Below, in pieces: positions 22,859 to 32,802 of a stretch of DNA of 64,000 nt. The translations under genes and the position numbers were made by a program. The notes beneath the pieces were generated by a model, which saw only the letters and a program-made list of their open reading frames with translations, was not told the DNA's origin and ran no database searches. Within the stretch, counting starts at the first letter, position 1; every line of letters begins with the position of its first letter. The stretch is from Sphingomonas phyllosphaerae FA2 (lineage in GTDB: Bacteria > Pseudomonadota > Alphaproteobacteria > Sphingomonadales > Sphingomonadaceae), in contig NZ_KE386571.1 in NCBI RefSeq assembly GCF_000427645.1, forward strand, positions 1,973,676 through 2,037,675. Reading direction: 5' to 3'.

Positions 22859-23710
22859 ATGCAGCGCTTCGAGGGCACGCAGGATTATGTCGCGACCGAC
22901 GATTTGAAAGTCGCGGTCAACGCCGCGGTCGCGCTGCGCCGGCCATTGCTGGTCAAGGGCGAGCCCGGCACCGGCAAGACCGTGCTGGCGCAGGAGATCG
23001 CCCGCGCGGTCGGGGCCGAGCTGATCGAGTGGAACGTCAAATCCACCACCAAGGCGCAACAGGGCCTCTACGAATATGATGCGGTTGCGCGGCTGCGTGA
23101 CGGGCAATTGGGCGACCCGCGCGTCCACGACATCGCCAATTACATCCGACGCGGCAAATTGTGGGAAGCGTTCACCCGCCCCACCCCGCCGGTGCTGCTG
23201 ATCGACGAGATCGACAAGGCCGATATCGAATTTCCCAACGATCTGTTGCAGGAACTCGATCGGATGGAGTTCCACGTCTACGAAACCGGCGAGACGGTGC
23301 GCGCAGCGCAGCGCCCGATCGTCGTCATCACCTCGAACAACGAAAAGGAACTGCCCGATGCGTTCCTGCGCCGCTGTTTCTTCCACTATATCCGCTTCCC
23401 CGATCGCGAGACGATGCAGGCGATCGTCGACGTGCATTTCCCCGGCATCCAGAAGCTGCTGGTCGGCCGCGCGCTCGATCTCTTCTACGAGGTTCGCGAC
23501 GTTCCCGGGCTGAAGAAGAAGCCCTCGACCAGCGAGTTGCTCGACTGGCTCAAGCTGCTGCTCCACGAGGAGATGCCGCTCGACGTGCTCCAGAACCGCG
23601 ATCCGACCAAGGCGATCCCGCCGCTCCACGGCGCGTTGCTCAAGAACGAACAGGACGTGATGCTGTTCGAGCGGCTGGCGTTCATGGCGCGCCGCGGCCA
23701 GCGCGGCTGA
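22859..23710 (+). CDS. MoxR-family AAA+ ATPase
   Basis: The 283-aa AAA+ protein has Walker A GEPGTGKT (residues about 38-45), Walker B LLIDEIDKAD, sensor 1 ITSNNEKELP and the arginine-rich RRCFF segment. It matches the MoxR/CoxD branch that works with VWA-domain partners to mature or remodel protein complexes. The partner gene starts at the overlapping stop codon (TGATG), supporting a functional pair. The client protein is unknown; no molybdenum hydroxylase genes are nearby. Confidence 0.88.
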   Translation: MQRFEGTQDYVATDDLKVAVNAAVALRRPLLVKGEPGTGKTVLAQEIARAVGAELIEWNVKSTTKAQQGLYEYDAVARLRDGQLGDPRVHDIANYIRRGKLWEAFTRPTPPVLLIDEIDKADIEFPNDLLQELDRMEFHVYETGETVRAAQRPIVVITSNNEKELPDAFLRRCFFHYIRFPDRETMQAIVDVHFPGIQKLLVGRALDLFYEVRDVPGLKKKPSTSELLDWLKLLLHEEMPLDVLQNRDPTKAIPPLHGALLKNEQDVMLFERLAFMARRGQRG

Positions 23711-24888
23711 TGTTCCTCGGCTTCCTCGACCAGTTGCGCGCCGCCGGCATCCCGGCGGGGATGAAGGAGCACCTGCTGCTGCTCGAGGCGTTGCAGGCCG
23801 AGGTGATCGAGCGTAGCCCCGAGCAATTCTACCATCTCTCGCGCCCGATCTACGTCAAGGACGAGGGGCTGTACGATCGCTTCGACCGTGTGTTCGCGCA
23901 GGTCTTCAACGGGCTGGAGACGAGCTTCGCCGACGCCGGCGCCGCAATCCCCGACGAATGGCTGAAGGCGATCGCCGAACGCTATCTGACGCCGGAGGAG
24001 ATGGCGAAGATCGCCGCGCTTGGTTCCTGGGACGAGATCATGGACACGCTCAGCCAGCGGCTGGAGGAGCAGCACGCCCGGCATCAGGGCGGGTCGAAAT
24101 GGATCGGCACCGGCGGCACCAGCCCGTATGGTAACGGCGGCTACAACTCCGCTGGCGTGCGGATCGGCGGCGAGTCGCGCCACCGCCGCGCGATCAAGGT
24201 GTGGGATCAGCGCGAGTTCCGCGACCTCGACAACACGCGCGAACTGGGCACGCGCAACATTAAGGTCGCGCTACGCCGGTTGCGCCGCTTCGCGCGGGAG
24301 GGGGCGGCCGACGAACTGGACATCGACGCGACGATCGCCGGCACCGCGCGGCGCGGCTGGCTCGACGTCGCGATGCGGCCCGAACGGCGCAACGCGGTCA
24401 AGCTGTTGCTCTTCCTCGACGTCGGCGGGTCGATGGATCCCTACATCCGGCTTTGCGAGGACCTGTTCTCCGCCGCCACTGCCGAGTTCCGCCACCTCGA
24501 ATTCTTCTACTTCCACAACTGCCCGTATGAGGGCGTGTGGAAGGACAACCGCCGCCGCTTTCAGGAGCGCACGCCGCTGTGGGACGTGCTCCACCGCTTT
24601 GGGCATGACCACAAGCTGGTGCTGGTCGGCGATGCGTCGATGAGCCCGTATGAGATCAGCCAGCCGGGCGGGTCGGTCGAGCATATGAACGATGAGCCCG
24701 GCGCGGTGTGGATGCAGCGACTGACCGCCACGTACCCGGCCGCCGCGTGGCTCAATCCGCTGCCAATGGCGCAATGGGACTATACCGCCTCGGTCGGGAT
24801 GATCAGGGAGCTGATGGCCGGGCGCATGTACCCGCTGACACTCGACGGATTGGATGCCGCGATGCGCGAGCTGACCCGCAAACGCTGA
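23710..24888 (+). CDS. VWA-domain (CoxE-like) protein
   Basis: The 392-aa protein has an N-terminal helical domain, a Gly/Ser-rich middle (GGTSPYGNGGYNSAG), and a C-terminal VWA domain. The MIDAS is slightly unusual, with FLDVGGSMDP in place of the common DxSxS. It is the usual partner of MoxR ATPases (CoxE-like group) and is coupled to that gene by a TGATG overlap. The start at 23710 is chosen because of this overlap; the longer open frame runs antiphase through moxR. Confidence 0.88.
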   Translation: MFLGFLDQLRAAGIPAGMKEHLLLLEALQAEVIERSPEQFYHLSRPIYVKDEGLYDRFDRVFAQVFNGLETSFADAGAAIPDEWLKAIAERYLTPEEMAKIAALGSWDEIMDTLSQRLEEQHARHQGGSKWIGTGGTSPYGNGGYNSAGVRIGGESRHRRAIKVWDQREFRDLDNTRELGTRNIKVALRRLRRFAREGAADELDIDATIAGTARRGWLDVAMRPERRNAVKLLLFLDVGGSMDPYIRLCEDLFSAATAEFRHLEFFYFHNCPYEGVWKDNRRRFQERTPLWDVLHRFGHDHKLVLVGDASMSPYEISQPGGSVEHMNDEPGAVWMQRLTATYPAAAWLNPLPMAQWDYTASVGMIRELMAGRMYPLTLDGLDAAMRELTRKR

Positions 24889-25004
24889 ACGGTTGCGCGC
24901 AACGCACCCATCATCGCGCAGGTTGCAATTGCTGCATCACGCTTCCTTCACCAAATGGCTGCCACACGCTGCACCGCAGCAAAGCAATCTTTTGTGAGGC
25001 CGTG

Positions 25005-25100
25005 ATGCTCTACCTCGTCTATCTGATCGCCCAGTACCGCAACCAGGCCCGCGCGCGCACCGAAGTTGCAAACGACGTCGACGTCCGTCGCGCCGCCTGA
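25005..25100 (+). CDS. Possible 31-aa small protein
   Basis: A short frame begins MLYLVYLIAQYRNQARARTE and ends RRAA, with a hydrophobic start and polar tail. A GAGG ribosome-site-like stretch lies just upstream. It lies between the VWA gene and a convergent exported-protein gene. No family is recognised and it may be chance. Confidence 0.3.
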   Translation: MLYLVYLIAQYRNQARARTEVANDVDVRRAA

Positions 25101-25118
25101 TCTGCGACGGCGCAGCGC

Positions 25119-25517
25119 TTATTTCGCGGCGCTGCGCACATAAGGGGTGAAGTTGCCGAGCAGCAACGACGCCTTGGGGATGCGCGAGCCGCGGTTGAGC
25201 GGCCGCACCTGATCGTTGCGGCACAATTGTCCGCCGAACGGCTCGGTGATCAGGATATCATCGTCGTCGAGCGTCTCGGCCCGCGCTTGTGGGACGTTGA
25301 CGTAGAGGCGCGAGCCGATCCGCCAGACCAGGGCTCGCTCCGACACGATCTGCACCGAATTGTTGTCGCCCGGGCTTAGCGGAATGCAGCGTACCGGCGC
25401 CTCCGCGACCCGCCCCTTCAGCAGCTTCGCCATCTCCTCATCGGGGCTGGACCGCGCGGCCTGCGCGGGGGCGGAAACGGCGACGACCAACGCCGCGGCG
25501 ACGATCATGTTCTTCAT
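25119..25517 (-). CDS. Hypothetical exported protein
   Basis: The 132-aa protein begins with a clear signal peptide (MKNMIVAAALVVAVSAPAQA, cleavage after AQA). The mature part has two cysteines, one in VRCIPLS and one in GGQLCRND, that could form a disulphide, and a beta-rich pattern. A periplasmic location is inferred. No named family is recognised. The gene is divergent from the mfd-type gene and convergent with the small frame upstream. Confidence 0.75.
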   Translation of the reverse strand: MKNMIVAAALVVAVSAPAQAARSSPDEEMAKLLKGRVAEAPVRCIPLSPGDNNSVQIVSERALVWRIGSRLYVNVPQARAETLDDDDILITEPFGGQLCRNDQVRPLNRGSRIPKASLLLGNFTPYVRSAAK

Positions 25518-25652
25518 GGACAGTCTCCTGGCCTATCTACGCTGAACCAAGGCTGACCCCATGTCGATCCCCGGCTGATCTGAAGCAAGCCGATGACCCG
25601 GAACGGCGGAGCCCTGCGGCCCGTTCGTGTGGTCTATGGACGCTCCCCGCTG

Positions 25653-28600
25653 ATGCCCGCCGCCAACCCGGCCGCCCCGCTTTCCGTTGCCGAACAGGTG
25701 GCGATGCTTGCCGAATTGCTGGCGACGCAGGATTTGATCGTCGCGCTCGCCGACGATGTCCGCGCCGCCGCGGTGGCACAGGCGCTGGAGGCGGCAATGC
25801 CCGCGGCGACGGTACTGTTCTGCCCCGGAAGCGACGCGCTGCCCGGCGAGGACGCGCCCCCCTCGCCCGCCAATGTCGGCCAGCGCGTTTCGGCGCTGCG
25901 TCGTGCGCGCAAACTTAGCGCAGGAAAGCGCCCGTCACGCACCGCGCTGATCACCACCGGCGAGGCGCTGGCGCGCGCATATCCCACGCCCGCCGCGTTC
26001 GACTCGGTGCCGCCGACCATCAGGCATGGTGAGGCGCTGGACCTTGCCGCGTTACACGCCGAACTCGAGGAGCTTGGCTACATCAGCGACGAACGCGTTG
26101 ACGAGCCCGGCGAGGTCGCGCTGCGCGGGCAGGTGCTTGACGTCTTCCCGGCCGACGCCGCCCTGCCGCTGCGCGTCGAGGTCGCCGACGGCAAGGTGGT
26201 CGCGCTGCGCTGCTACGATCCCGCGGACCAACGCTCGATCGACGATGTTGCGGAGCGCGAACTCGGCCGCGTCGCCGAACCAGCCCCTGGTGACGACCGG
26301 ATTACCTTGCTCGACCATCTGCCCGACGCGACGATCATCGTCGACGCTGCCGCCGACGATCGCCGCCGCCGTTTCCTGACGCTCGTCGCCGACGCGACCC
26401 GACGCGCCCCCAAACGCGCCGCGCGCGACGTTATCGACGATGCCGCGTGGCAAAAGGCTATCGGCGCGCGCGAGCAGGCGACACTTACGCGCGAAGGCGA
26501 GCCGCCGCCGCGGTTCGCCGAGCAGAAGGCGCCGCTGCGTGCCTTTGCCAGGCTGGCGAAGGAGGCGCGTGACGCTGGAGATCGCGTGGTATTGCTCGGC
26601 AGTGCGCGCGACCTGCGCTTCCTGCGCGCGCGCGTCGGCAAGGCTCTCGGCGACGACCCCACGGCGGTCGACGGATGGGCGCAGGTGGTCAAGGCGAAGC
26701 GTGGCGCGTTGCTGGCGCTCGCATGGGCTGCCGACCGCGGCTTTCGGCGCAAGGGCGTGCTCGCCATCGCCGCTGCTGACCTGCTCGGCAGCCGCGCCGA
26801 ACGCGAGCAATCGGCTGGCGCACCGACCGACGCAGGGCTGCTCGATGTCGGAGAAATTCGCATCGGCGATGTCGTCGTTCACGAGGATCACGGGATTGGC
26901 GTGGTTACGGGTTTGGAGCAACTGCCCGACGACGGCGGCGACGCGATCAAGCTGACCTATGCGCAGGACGGCGTGCGATTGGTGCCGGTTGGCGAGGCCG
27001 ATCGCATCTGGCGCTACGGCGCAGAGGCGGATGCGGTGACGCTCGACCGGCTGGACGGATCGAGCTGGCAGAAACGCCGCGGCGAGATCGACGCCGCGAT
27101 CGCGCAGAGCGCGCGCGACCTGACCGCGCTGGCGGAGGAACGCGCCGCCCGCGACGCCCCGGTGCTCGATCCCGATCCCGCCGCCTACGAGCGCTTCGCG
27201 GCCGGCTTCGCCTTCACCGAGACCGCCGACCAGGCCAAGGCGATCGCCGCGGTGCGCGCCGACCTCGCCGCCGGGCGGCCGATGGACCGGCTGGTGATCG
27301 GTGATGTCGGCTATGGCAAGACCGAGGTTGCGCTGCGCGCCGTCGCGCTCGCCGCGCTCGCGGGCAAGCAGGTGGCGATCGCCGCGCCGACTACCGTGCT
27401 CGCGCGCCAGCATCTCGACACCTTTACCGCACGCTTCGAGGGCAGCGGCATCGAGGTCGCCGGACTGTCGCGGCTGTCGAGCGCGGCCGAGAAGAAGCGC
27501 GTAAGGGCCGGGTTGGCCGACGGCACGATCCAGATCGTCGTCGGCACCGGCGCGGTTGCGGGTAAGGGCGTGACCTACAAGGATCTTGCTCTGGTCGTCA
27601 TCGACGAGGAACAGCGGTTCGGCGCGGCTGACAAGGACAAGTTGCGCGGGCTGTCGGCCGGGCACGTCCTGACGCTGTCGGCGACGCCGATCCCGCGGAC
27701 GCTGCAATCCGCGCTGGTCGGGCTGCAGCAACTGTCGATCATCGCCACGCCACCCGCACGTCGCCAGCCGATCCGTACCGCGGTCGGCAGCTTCAATCCC
27801 GAGACGCTGCGCGCCGCGCTGCTGCGCGAGAAGAGCCGTGGCGGGCAAAGCTTTGTCGTGGTGCCGCGAATCGCCGATATGGCGCCACTTGCCGAACAGC
27901 TCGGCAAGCTCGTTCCCGATCTCGAGGTGATTGAGGCGCATGGCAAATTGCCCGCCGACGATCTCGACGCGGCGATGGTGCGGTTCGGGCGTGGTGAGGG
28001 CGACGTGCTGCTCGCCACCAATATCATCGAGGCCGGGCTCGACGTGCCGCGCGCCAATACGATGGTGATCGCGCACGCCGACCGGTTCGGGCTCTCGCAG
28101 CTCCACCAGCTGCGCGGTCGCGTCGGACGCGGCAGCCGGCGCGGACAAGTGTTGCTGTTCACCGATCCCGAGCATGAGATCGCGCCGCGGACGCTCAAGC
28201 GGCTGCGGACGCTGGAGGCGTTCGACCGGCTCGGCGCAGGCTTCGCGATCAGCGCGCGGGACCTCGATATGCGTGGTGCCGGCGACCTGCTCGGCGAGAC
28301 GCAGGCCGGGCATATGAAGCTGATCGGGATCGATCTTTACCAACAGTTGCTCGAAGGCGCGCTGCGCCGCGCACGCGGCGAGGAGGTCGAGCGATGGACC
28401 CCCGAGCTGCACCTCGGCATCGAGGGGCGCCTGCCCGAGACGTGGATCCCCGACGAGGAATTGCGCGTGACGATCTATGCGCGGCTGGCGCGGATCACCG
28501 AGGCGGCGGCGCTGGACGCGCTGGAGGAGGAACTGGAGGACCGGTTCGGCGCGCTTCCTGACGAGGCGCGCACCCTGCTGGCGACGGCGCGGCTGCGTGT

Positions 28601-28805
28601 CGATGCGCGTGCGGCTGGGATCGCCAAGGTCAATGCCGGCCCGGCGGCGGTTGCGCTGGAGCCGCACAACGGGACCGCGATCGACGCGGCGGCGTTCGGG
28701 CTGGAGCAGAAGGAACGTCGTTTGCTGCTGCGCGAGCGGATCGATGATCCGTTCGCCCGGCTGGAGCGCGCGGGTGAGCTGGTGCGCGAGATGGCCGAGG
28801 CGTGA
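25653..28805 (+). CDS. mfd: Mfd-type transcription-repair coupling factor
   Basis: This SF2 ATPase of about 1,050 aa has Mfd domain order: a UvrB-like N-terminal part, the CarD-like RNA polymerase-interacting domain (IGDVVVHEDHGIGVV), a RecG-like translocase with GDVGYGKTEVALRA (Walker A), DEEQRFG (motif II) and SATPIPRTL, and a C-terminal TRCF domain. Mfd pushes stalled RNA polymerase off DNA and recruits UvrA. The protein is shorter than typical Mfd (about 1,150 aa) and has GRVGRGSRRGQ where GRVGRS is usual, so it may be a divergent paralogue. An upstream ATG at 25593 would add 20 residues. Confidence 0.85.
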   Translation: MPAANPAAPLSVAEQVAMLAELLATQDLIVALADDVRAAAVAQALEAAMPAATVLFCPGSDALPGEDAPPSPANVGQRVSALRRARKLSAGKRPSRTALITTGEALARAYPTPAAFDSVPPTIRHGEALDLAALHAELEELGYISDERVDEPGEVALRGQVLDVFPADAALPLRVEVADGKVVALRCYDPADQRSIDDVAERELGRVAEPAPGDDRITLLDHLPDATIIVDAAADDRRRRFLTLVADATRRAPKRAARDVIDDAAWQKAIGAREQATLTREGEPPPRFAEQKAPLRAFARLAKEARDAGDRVVLLGSARDLRFLRARVGKALGDDPTAVDGWAQVVKAKRGALLALAWAADRGFRRKGVLAIAAADLLGSRAEREQSAGAPTDAGLLDVGEIRIGDVVVHEDHGIGVVTGLEQLPDDGGDAIKLTYAQDGVRLVPVGEADRIWRYGAEADAVTLDRLDGSSWQKRRGEIDAAIAQSARDLTALAEERAARDAPVLDPDPAAYERFAAGFAFTETADQAKAIAAVRADLAAGRPMDRLVIGDVGYGKTEVALRAVALAALAGKQVAIAAPTTVLARQHLDTFTARFEGSGIEVAGLSRLSSAAEKKRVRAGLADGTIQIVVGTGAVAGKGVTYKDLALVVIDEEQRFGAADKDKLRGLSAGHVLTLSATPIPRTLQSALVGLQQLSIIATPPARRQPIRTAVGSFNPETLRAALLREKSRGGQSFVVVPRIADMAPLAEQLGKLVPDLEVIEAHGKLPADDLDAAMVRFGRGEGDVLLATNIIEAGLDVPRANTMVIAHADRFGLSQLHQLRGRVGRGSRRGQVLLFTDPEHEIAPRTLKRLRTLEAFDRLGAGFAISARDLDMRGAGDLLGETQAGHMKLIGIDLYQQLLEGALRRARGEEVERWTPELHLGIEGRLPETWIPDEELRVTIYARLARITEAAALDALEEELEDRFGALPDEARTLLATARLRVDARAAGIAKVNAGPAAVALEPHNGTAIDAAAFGLEQKERRLLLRERIDDPFARLERAGELVREMAEA

Positions 28806-28935
28806 GCGCGCCGATGTTGGCGAAGGTGGCGCAGAACGGGGCGTGAGGCGCGGGTTGTGGTGCCGGCGAGTGCGCGGGCGCTTCTATGATAGCGATTGTT
28901 GGAGGGTGTAGGACATCTGTTCCTACATCAATTTC

Positions 28936-29028
28936 GTCATTCCCGCGCAGGCGGGAATCCAGACGCGCGGGTCGTCGCTTGAGCCGCACCGTCAGCGGTT
29001 CTGGATTCCCGCCTTCGCGGGAATGACG
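28936..29028. repeat. Long palindromic intergenic repeat, copy 2
   Basis: This has the same outer arms as 5587-5680 (CGTCATTCCCGCG...GGCGGGAATCCAGA and complement) with a different loop sequence. It lies in the 260-bp gap between mfd and fadL, which holds no gene. Confidence 0.85.
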
Positions 29029-29065
29029 GGGTGGGGAGGAGGCGAGCCCCCTCCCCACGCTCTCA

Positions 29066-30367
29066 TCAGAAGCGCACGCGGCCGCCGAGCGACAGGACGA
29101 TCGCGCGGGCGTCTTCCAGACGGCCGTTGACGAGGATCGGCGTCTGGACCGCGCTGCCGGCATAGGCCGCCGTCGTGCGGTCGATCGTCGCATCCGTGAA
29201 GTCTACGTAATTCGCGGCGGCATCCAGCGAGAAGTGCGGCGTGACGTCGAACGAAGCACCGACAGCGTAATTCCAGCGGTTTGCGTCAGGCACGCGCGCG
29301 TCACGCTCGCCATCGCGGGTCGGGGTCAGCGTGCGCTGCGCACCGCCGCGCAGCGTCAGCCGCGGCGAGACGGCATAGTCGACGCCCGCCGCGTAGCTCC
29401 AGATGCTGCGATAGTTCTCGGGCAGTGCGGCGTTGAGCGGCGCGCCGAGGCGGATCGCGTCGAACTTTTCCCAGGTATAGCGGATCGTTTGCGCGTTGAG
29501 CGTCAGCTTGTCGGTGGCGCGGAAGCGGCCGCCGACCATGATCTGCGCGGGCGTGTAGAAGCTCGCCTCGACGTCGTTGATCGTCCGGTTCTGCCCGGCA
29601 AGCGGGCCGAGCAGCCCGCTGACGGTCAGGTCGCCCTTGAGCGTGTGCTTGATCGCCGATTTGTAGCTGACGCCGACGGTCGCCCAGTCGTTGTGCATCT
29701 GGAAACCCGCCGTCCAGCCCACGTCCCAGCCGCCGCCGGCCAGCTTCTGGCTGCCGTCGGGAAGCGATGCCGACAGGTTGGGCAGCGCGTTCGTCAGGCT
29801 GGCATCGGTATGTTCGATGTTGGCGGCACCGCCGACGCGCAACCAGTCGGTGACCGCCACCGCGACCGAGGGCTGGATGTCGAATGTGCGCAGATAGGTG
29901 CGGTCAGCGCTGTACCGTGCCCAGCTGTTGTTGTCATAGTCGGTCGTGAAACTGTACGGCGAGGTCACCGCGAGGCCGACCGCGAGCCGGTCACCCAGCG
30001 GGATCGCGACCGCGCCGGAGGGCAGCACGCCCTTGTTGATCGGGTCGCTCGACGACGACGCGCCGCCGACCGGCGCGAACGTGCCGCCGGGGCGACGGAT
30101 CACGGTGCCCTTGTCGACCACGTCACCCTTGGGAAGAATCACCGAGGCGCTGACGGTCGCCTCCGCGCGCTCGATCCCGGCGATCGACGCCGGGTTCCAC
30201 CACAGGGAAGCTGCGCCGGTATCGGCGGTTTCGCCCGAGAAGGCGCGGCCTGCGCCGCGCGCGGCCTGCTCCTGAAGGTAGAAGGCCTGCGCGTGCGCGG
30301 CGCCGGCGAGCGCGGACGAACCGGCGAGCACGGCCAGCGAGGCGATGATGCGGTGACGGGTGTTCAT
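29066..30367 (-). CDS. fadL: OmpP1/FadL family outer-membrane transporter
   Basis: The 433-aa protein has a signal peptide (ending AGAAHA) and then the FadL-type N-terminal segment QAFYLQEQAARGAGRAFSGE. It continues as alternating beta strands and ends in an aromatic residue (VRF), as outer-membrane barrels do. FadL proteins take up long-chain fatty acids or other hydrophobic molecules. It lies downstream of a beta-oxidation pair on the same strand, which supports lipid uptake. The ATG at 30367 places the signal peptide at the N-terminus. Confidence 0.9.
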   Translation of the reverse strand: MNTRHRIIASLAVLAGSSALAGAAHAQAFYLQEQAARGAGRAFSGETADTGAASLWWNPASIAGIERAEATVSASVILPKGDVVDKGTVIRRPGGTFAPVGGASSSSDPINKGVLPSGAVAIPLGDRLAVGLAVTSPYSFTTDYDNNSWARYSADRTYLRTFDIQPSVAVAVTDWLRVGGAANIEHTDASLTNALPNLSASLPDGSQKLAGGGWDVGWTAGFQMHNDWATVGVSYKSAIKHTLKGDLTVSGLLGPLAGQNRTINDVEASFYTPAQIMVGGRFRATDKLTLNAQTIRYTWEKFDAIRLGAPLNAALPENYRSIWSYAAGVDYAVSPRLTLRGGAQRTLTPTRDGERDARVPDANRWNYAVGASFDVTPHFSLDAAANYVDFTDATIDRTTAAYAGSAVQTPILVNGRLEDARAIVLSLGGRVRF

Positions 30368-30474
30368 GGCGATCCTCATGTCTTTTTGTGTCTGGGCCCG
30401 GTGTTCCTGCGTCCCGTTTCGTTGAACGCAGGATGAATCGCCTTCCCCGCCCGGACCGACGGGGAAGATGTGAG

Positions 30475-32802
30475 TCAATTGCGCAACGGTTTGCCGGTCA
30501 TCAACATGCTTTCGACGCGCGCATGGGTGCGTTCGTCATGCGCGCTTTCCATGAAGGCGGCGCGCTCCAGGTCAAGCAATTGCTGCTCGGTGACGGTGTC
30601 GACCAGATCGGCCTCGCCGCCGGTCAGCACGTTGGCGAGCCGTCCTGCGACCACCTCGTCATAGGCGGTGGCGACGCCCTTGCGGCGGAAGTCGGCAACC
30701 GCGCCGGCCAACCCGGTGCGCCCGCTTGCGCCCGGCAGGCGGAAGGTCGGCGATTCGGGCGGGGTGTAGCCGTCGACCAGCGCCAGCGCCTTCGCCTTGG
30801 CGTCCGCCAGCAGGCGGTCGCGGTTCATGGTGATGCCGTCAGTCGGGCGCAGGAATGCCATCTCCTTCGCCTGCGCCGCCGAGCGCGAGACCTGCGCGGT
30901 CGAGATCAGCTCGAACGCCTTCATCACCGCCGGCATCGGCCCGCGCGGCATCCCCTTCGATTTGGCCAAGCGATCGAGCAATTCGCCATGCCCGCCCCAG
31001 CCCGGCACCAGCCCGACCCCGGCCTCGACGAGGCCGATATAGCTCTCGGCATGCGCCTGCACCGCGTCGGAGTGGAGCAACACCTCGCAGCCGCCGCCCA
31101 GCGCCATGCCCGCGGGCGCGCTGACCACCGGGAAGGGTGCGTATTTCAGCGCCTTGAACGCCTGCTGCCCGCCGACGATCAGCTTCTCGATCTCGCCCCA
31201 TGCCCCGGCCTTCACCGCGAAGAGCGCAAGCCCGAGGTTCGCCCCGGCCGAGAAGTTGCTGCCCTCGTTGTAGATCACCAGCGCCTTGAACCGCTCCTGC
31301 ACCAGCGGGATCGCCTGCTGGATCAGGCTGGCAACCTCGCCGTCGAGCGCGTTCATCTTGGCGGTGAATTCAAGGCACAGCACGCCGTCGCCGATGTCCC
31401 ACAGCGCGGCCGACGCGCTTTTCGCGACCGGCTGCGAACGCCGCTTGATGTCTTCGAGCAGCACGACGCCCTCGGCACGCGGCACGTCGTGATAGCTGCC
31501 GTCGCTGCCGAGATATTGCCGCACCCCGCCTTCGACGCGGTAGAACGGCCGGTCGCCGGCGGTGTCGAGGATCGCGGGGACGGCGCGGCCCTCGGCGCGC
31601 AGCCGCTCGGCCAGCTTGCCCGGCCCCAGCCGGTCCATCAGCTCGAACGGGCCGAACTTCCAGTTATAGCCGAGCTTCATCGCGTCATCGATCGCGACAA
31701 CGTCGTCGGCGGCCTCGCCGACCAGCATCGCGGCATAGCTGAGCACGTTGCCGAGGATCGTCCACGCATAATCGCCGACCTTGCCGGGGACGGTCACGAG
31801 CGCGGCGAGGTCCTTCTCGGCGGCGGCGGGCAGCGCCTCGGGCTTGGCTTCGGGGCGGTAGTCGCCGGTGGTCAGGTCGATCGCCAGCTTGGTGCGCTTG
31901 CCGTCAGCGCCCTTCTCCAACCGGTAGAAGCCGCCCTTGCCCTTGCGCCCGGTGAAGCCTTCCGCGATCATCCGGTCGACCAGCGGCAGCGGGCGGACGG
32001 TGGCGAAATAGGGATCGCCCTGCGGCAGCGTGTCCGACAGGCTCCTGGCGAGCAGCGGCATCAGGTCGACGCCGACGAGATCGATCAGCGCGAAGATCCC
32101 GGTCTTGGGCACGCCCATCGGACGCCCGCCGATCTGGTCGGCCTCCTCGACGGTCAGCCCCTGATCGATCGCGGCATTGACGGCCACCGCCAGCCAATAG
32201 GTGCCGATGCGATTGGCGATGAAGCCGGGCGTGTCCTTTGCGCGGACGATCCGCTTGCCCATGAAGCGGTCGACGAAGTCCTCGACCTTGCCGGCAGTGC
32301 CGGCATCGGTGTCAGCGCCGCGGACGATCTCGACCAGCCGCATGTAGCGCGGTGGGTTGAAGAAGTGCGTGATGAGGAAGTCGCGGCGAAACTGCTCGCT
32401 ACGCCCCTCGACCAGCCGTTCGAGCGGAATCGTCGAGGTGTTCGACGACACCGCTGTGCCGGGGCGCTTCAACGCCTCCAGCTTGGCATAAAGCGATTGC
32501 TTGATGTCGAGCCGCTCGACGATCGCCTCGACGATCCAGTCGCATTCGGCGACGCGCGCCAGATGGTCGTCGATATTGCCGGTTTCGACCAGTTTGGCCG
32601 CCGCCTTCGACATGAAGGGAGCGGGCTCGGTCTTGAGCATCTTCGCGACCGCGCCCTTGGCGACCGCGTCGCGATCGTCACCCTGCTTGGCGGGGATGTC
32701 GAGCAGCAGCACCGGCACGCCGGCATTGGCGACCTGCGCGGCGATGCCCGCGCCCATCACGCCTGCGCCGATCACGCAGACTTTTTTGATGCCGTCGCTC
32801 AT
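30475..32802 (-). CDS. 3-hydroxyacyl-CoA dehydrogenase/enoyl-CoA hydratase fusion (FadN-type)
   Basis: This 775-aa bifunctional beta-oxidation enzyme hydrates enoyl-CoA and oxidises 3-hydroxyacyl-CoA with NAD. The N-terminal half is the dehydrogenase, with the NAD fold GAGVMGAGIA and substrate-domain HFFNPP. The C-terminal half is the crotonase-type hydratase (ALGGGCE, GLVPGWGG). This order is reversed relative to E. coli FadB/FadJ and matches Bacillus FadN. Its start overlaps the thiolase stop (TGATG), giving a thiolase-FadN pair as in fadNA operons. Confidence 0.93.
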   Translation of the reverse strand: MSDGIKKVCVIGAGVMGAGIAAQVANAGVPVLLLDIPAKQGDDRDAVAKGAVAKMLKTEPAPFMSKAAAKLVETGNIDDHLARVAECDWIVEAIVERLDIKQSLYAKLEALKRPGTAVSSNTSTIPLERLVEGRSEQFRRDFLITHFFNPPRYMRLVEIVRGADTDAGTAGKVEDFVDRFMGKRIVRAKDTPGFIANRIGTYWLAVAVNAAIDQGLTVEEADQIGGRPMGVPKTGIFALIDLVGVDLMPLLARSLSDTLPQGDPYFATVRPLPLVDRMIAEGFTGRKGKGGFYRLEKGADGKRTKLAIDLTTGDYRPEAKPEALPAAAEKDLAALVTVPGKVGDYAWTILGNVLSYAAMLVGEAADDVVAIDDAMKLGYNWKFGPFELMDRLGPGKLAERLRAEGRAVPAILDTAGDRPFYRVEGGVRQYLGSDGSYHDVPRAEGVVLLEDIKRRSQPVAKSASAALWDIGDGVLCLEFTAKMNALDGEVASLIQQAIPLVQERFKALVIYNEGSNFSAGANLGLALFAVKAGAWGEIEKLIVGGQQAFKALKYAPFPVVSAPAGMALGGGCEVLLHSDAVQAHAESYIGLVEAGVGLVPGWGGHGELLDRLAKSKGMPRGPMPAVMKAFELISTAQVSRSAAQAKEMAFLRPTDGITMNRDRLLADAKAKALALVDGYTPPESPTFRLPGASGRTGLAGAVADFRRKGVATAYDEVVAGRLANVLTGGEADLVDTVTEQQLLDLERAAFMESAHDERTHARVESMLMTGKPLRN

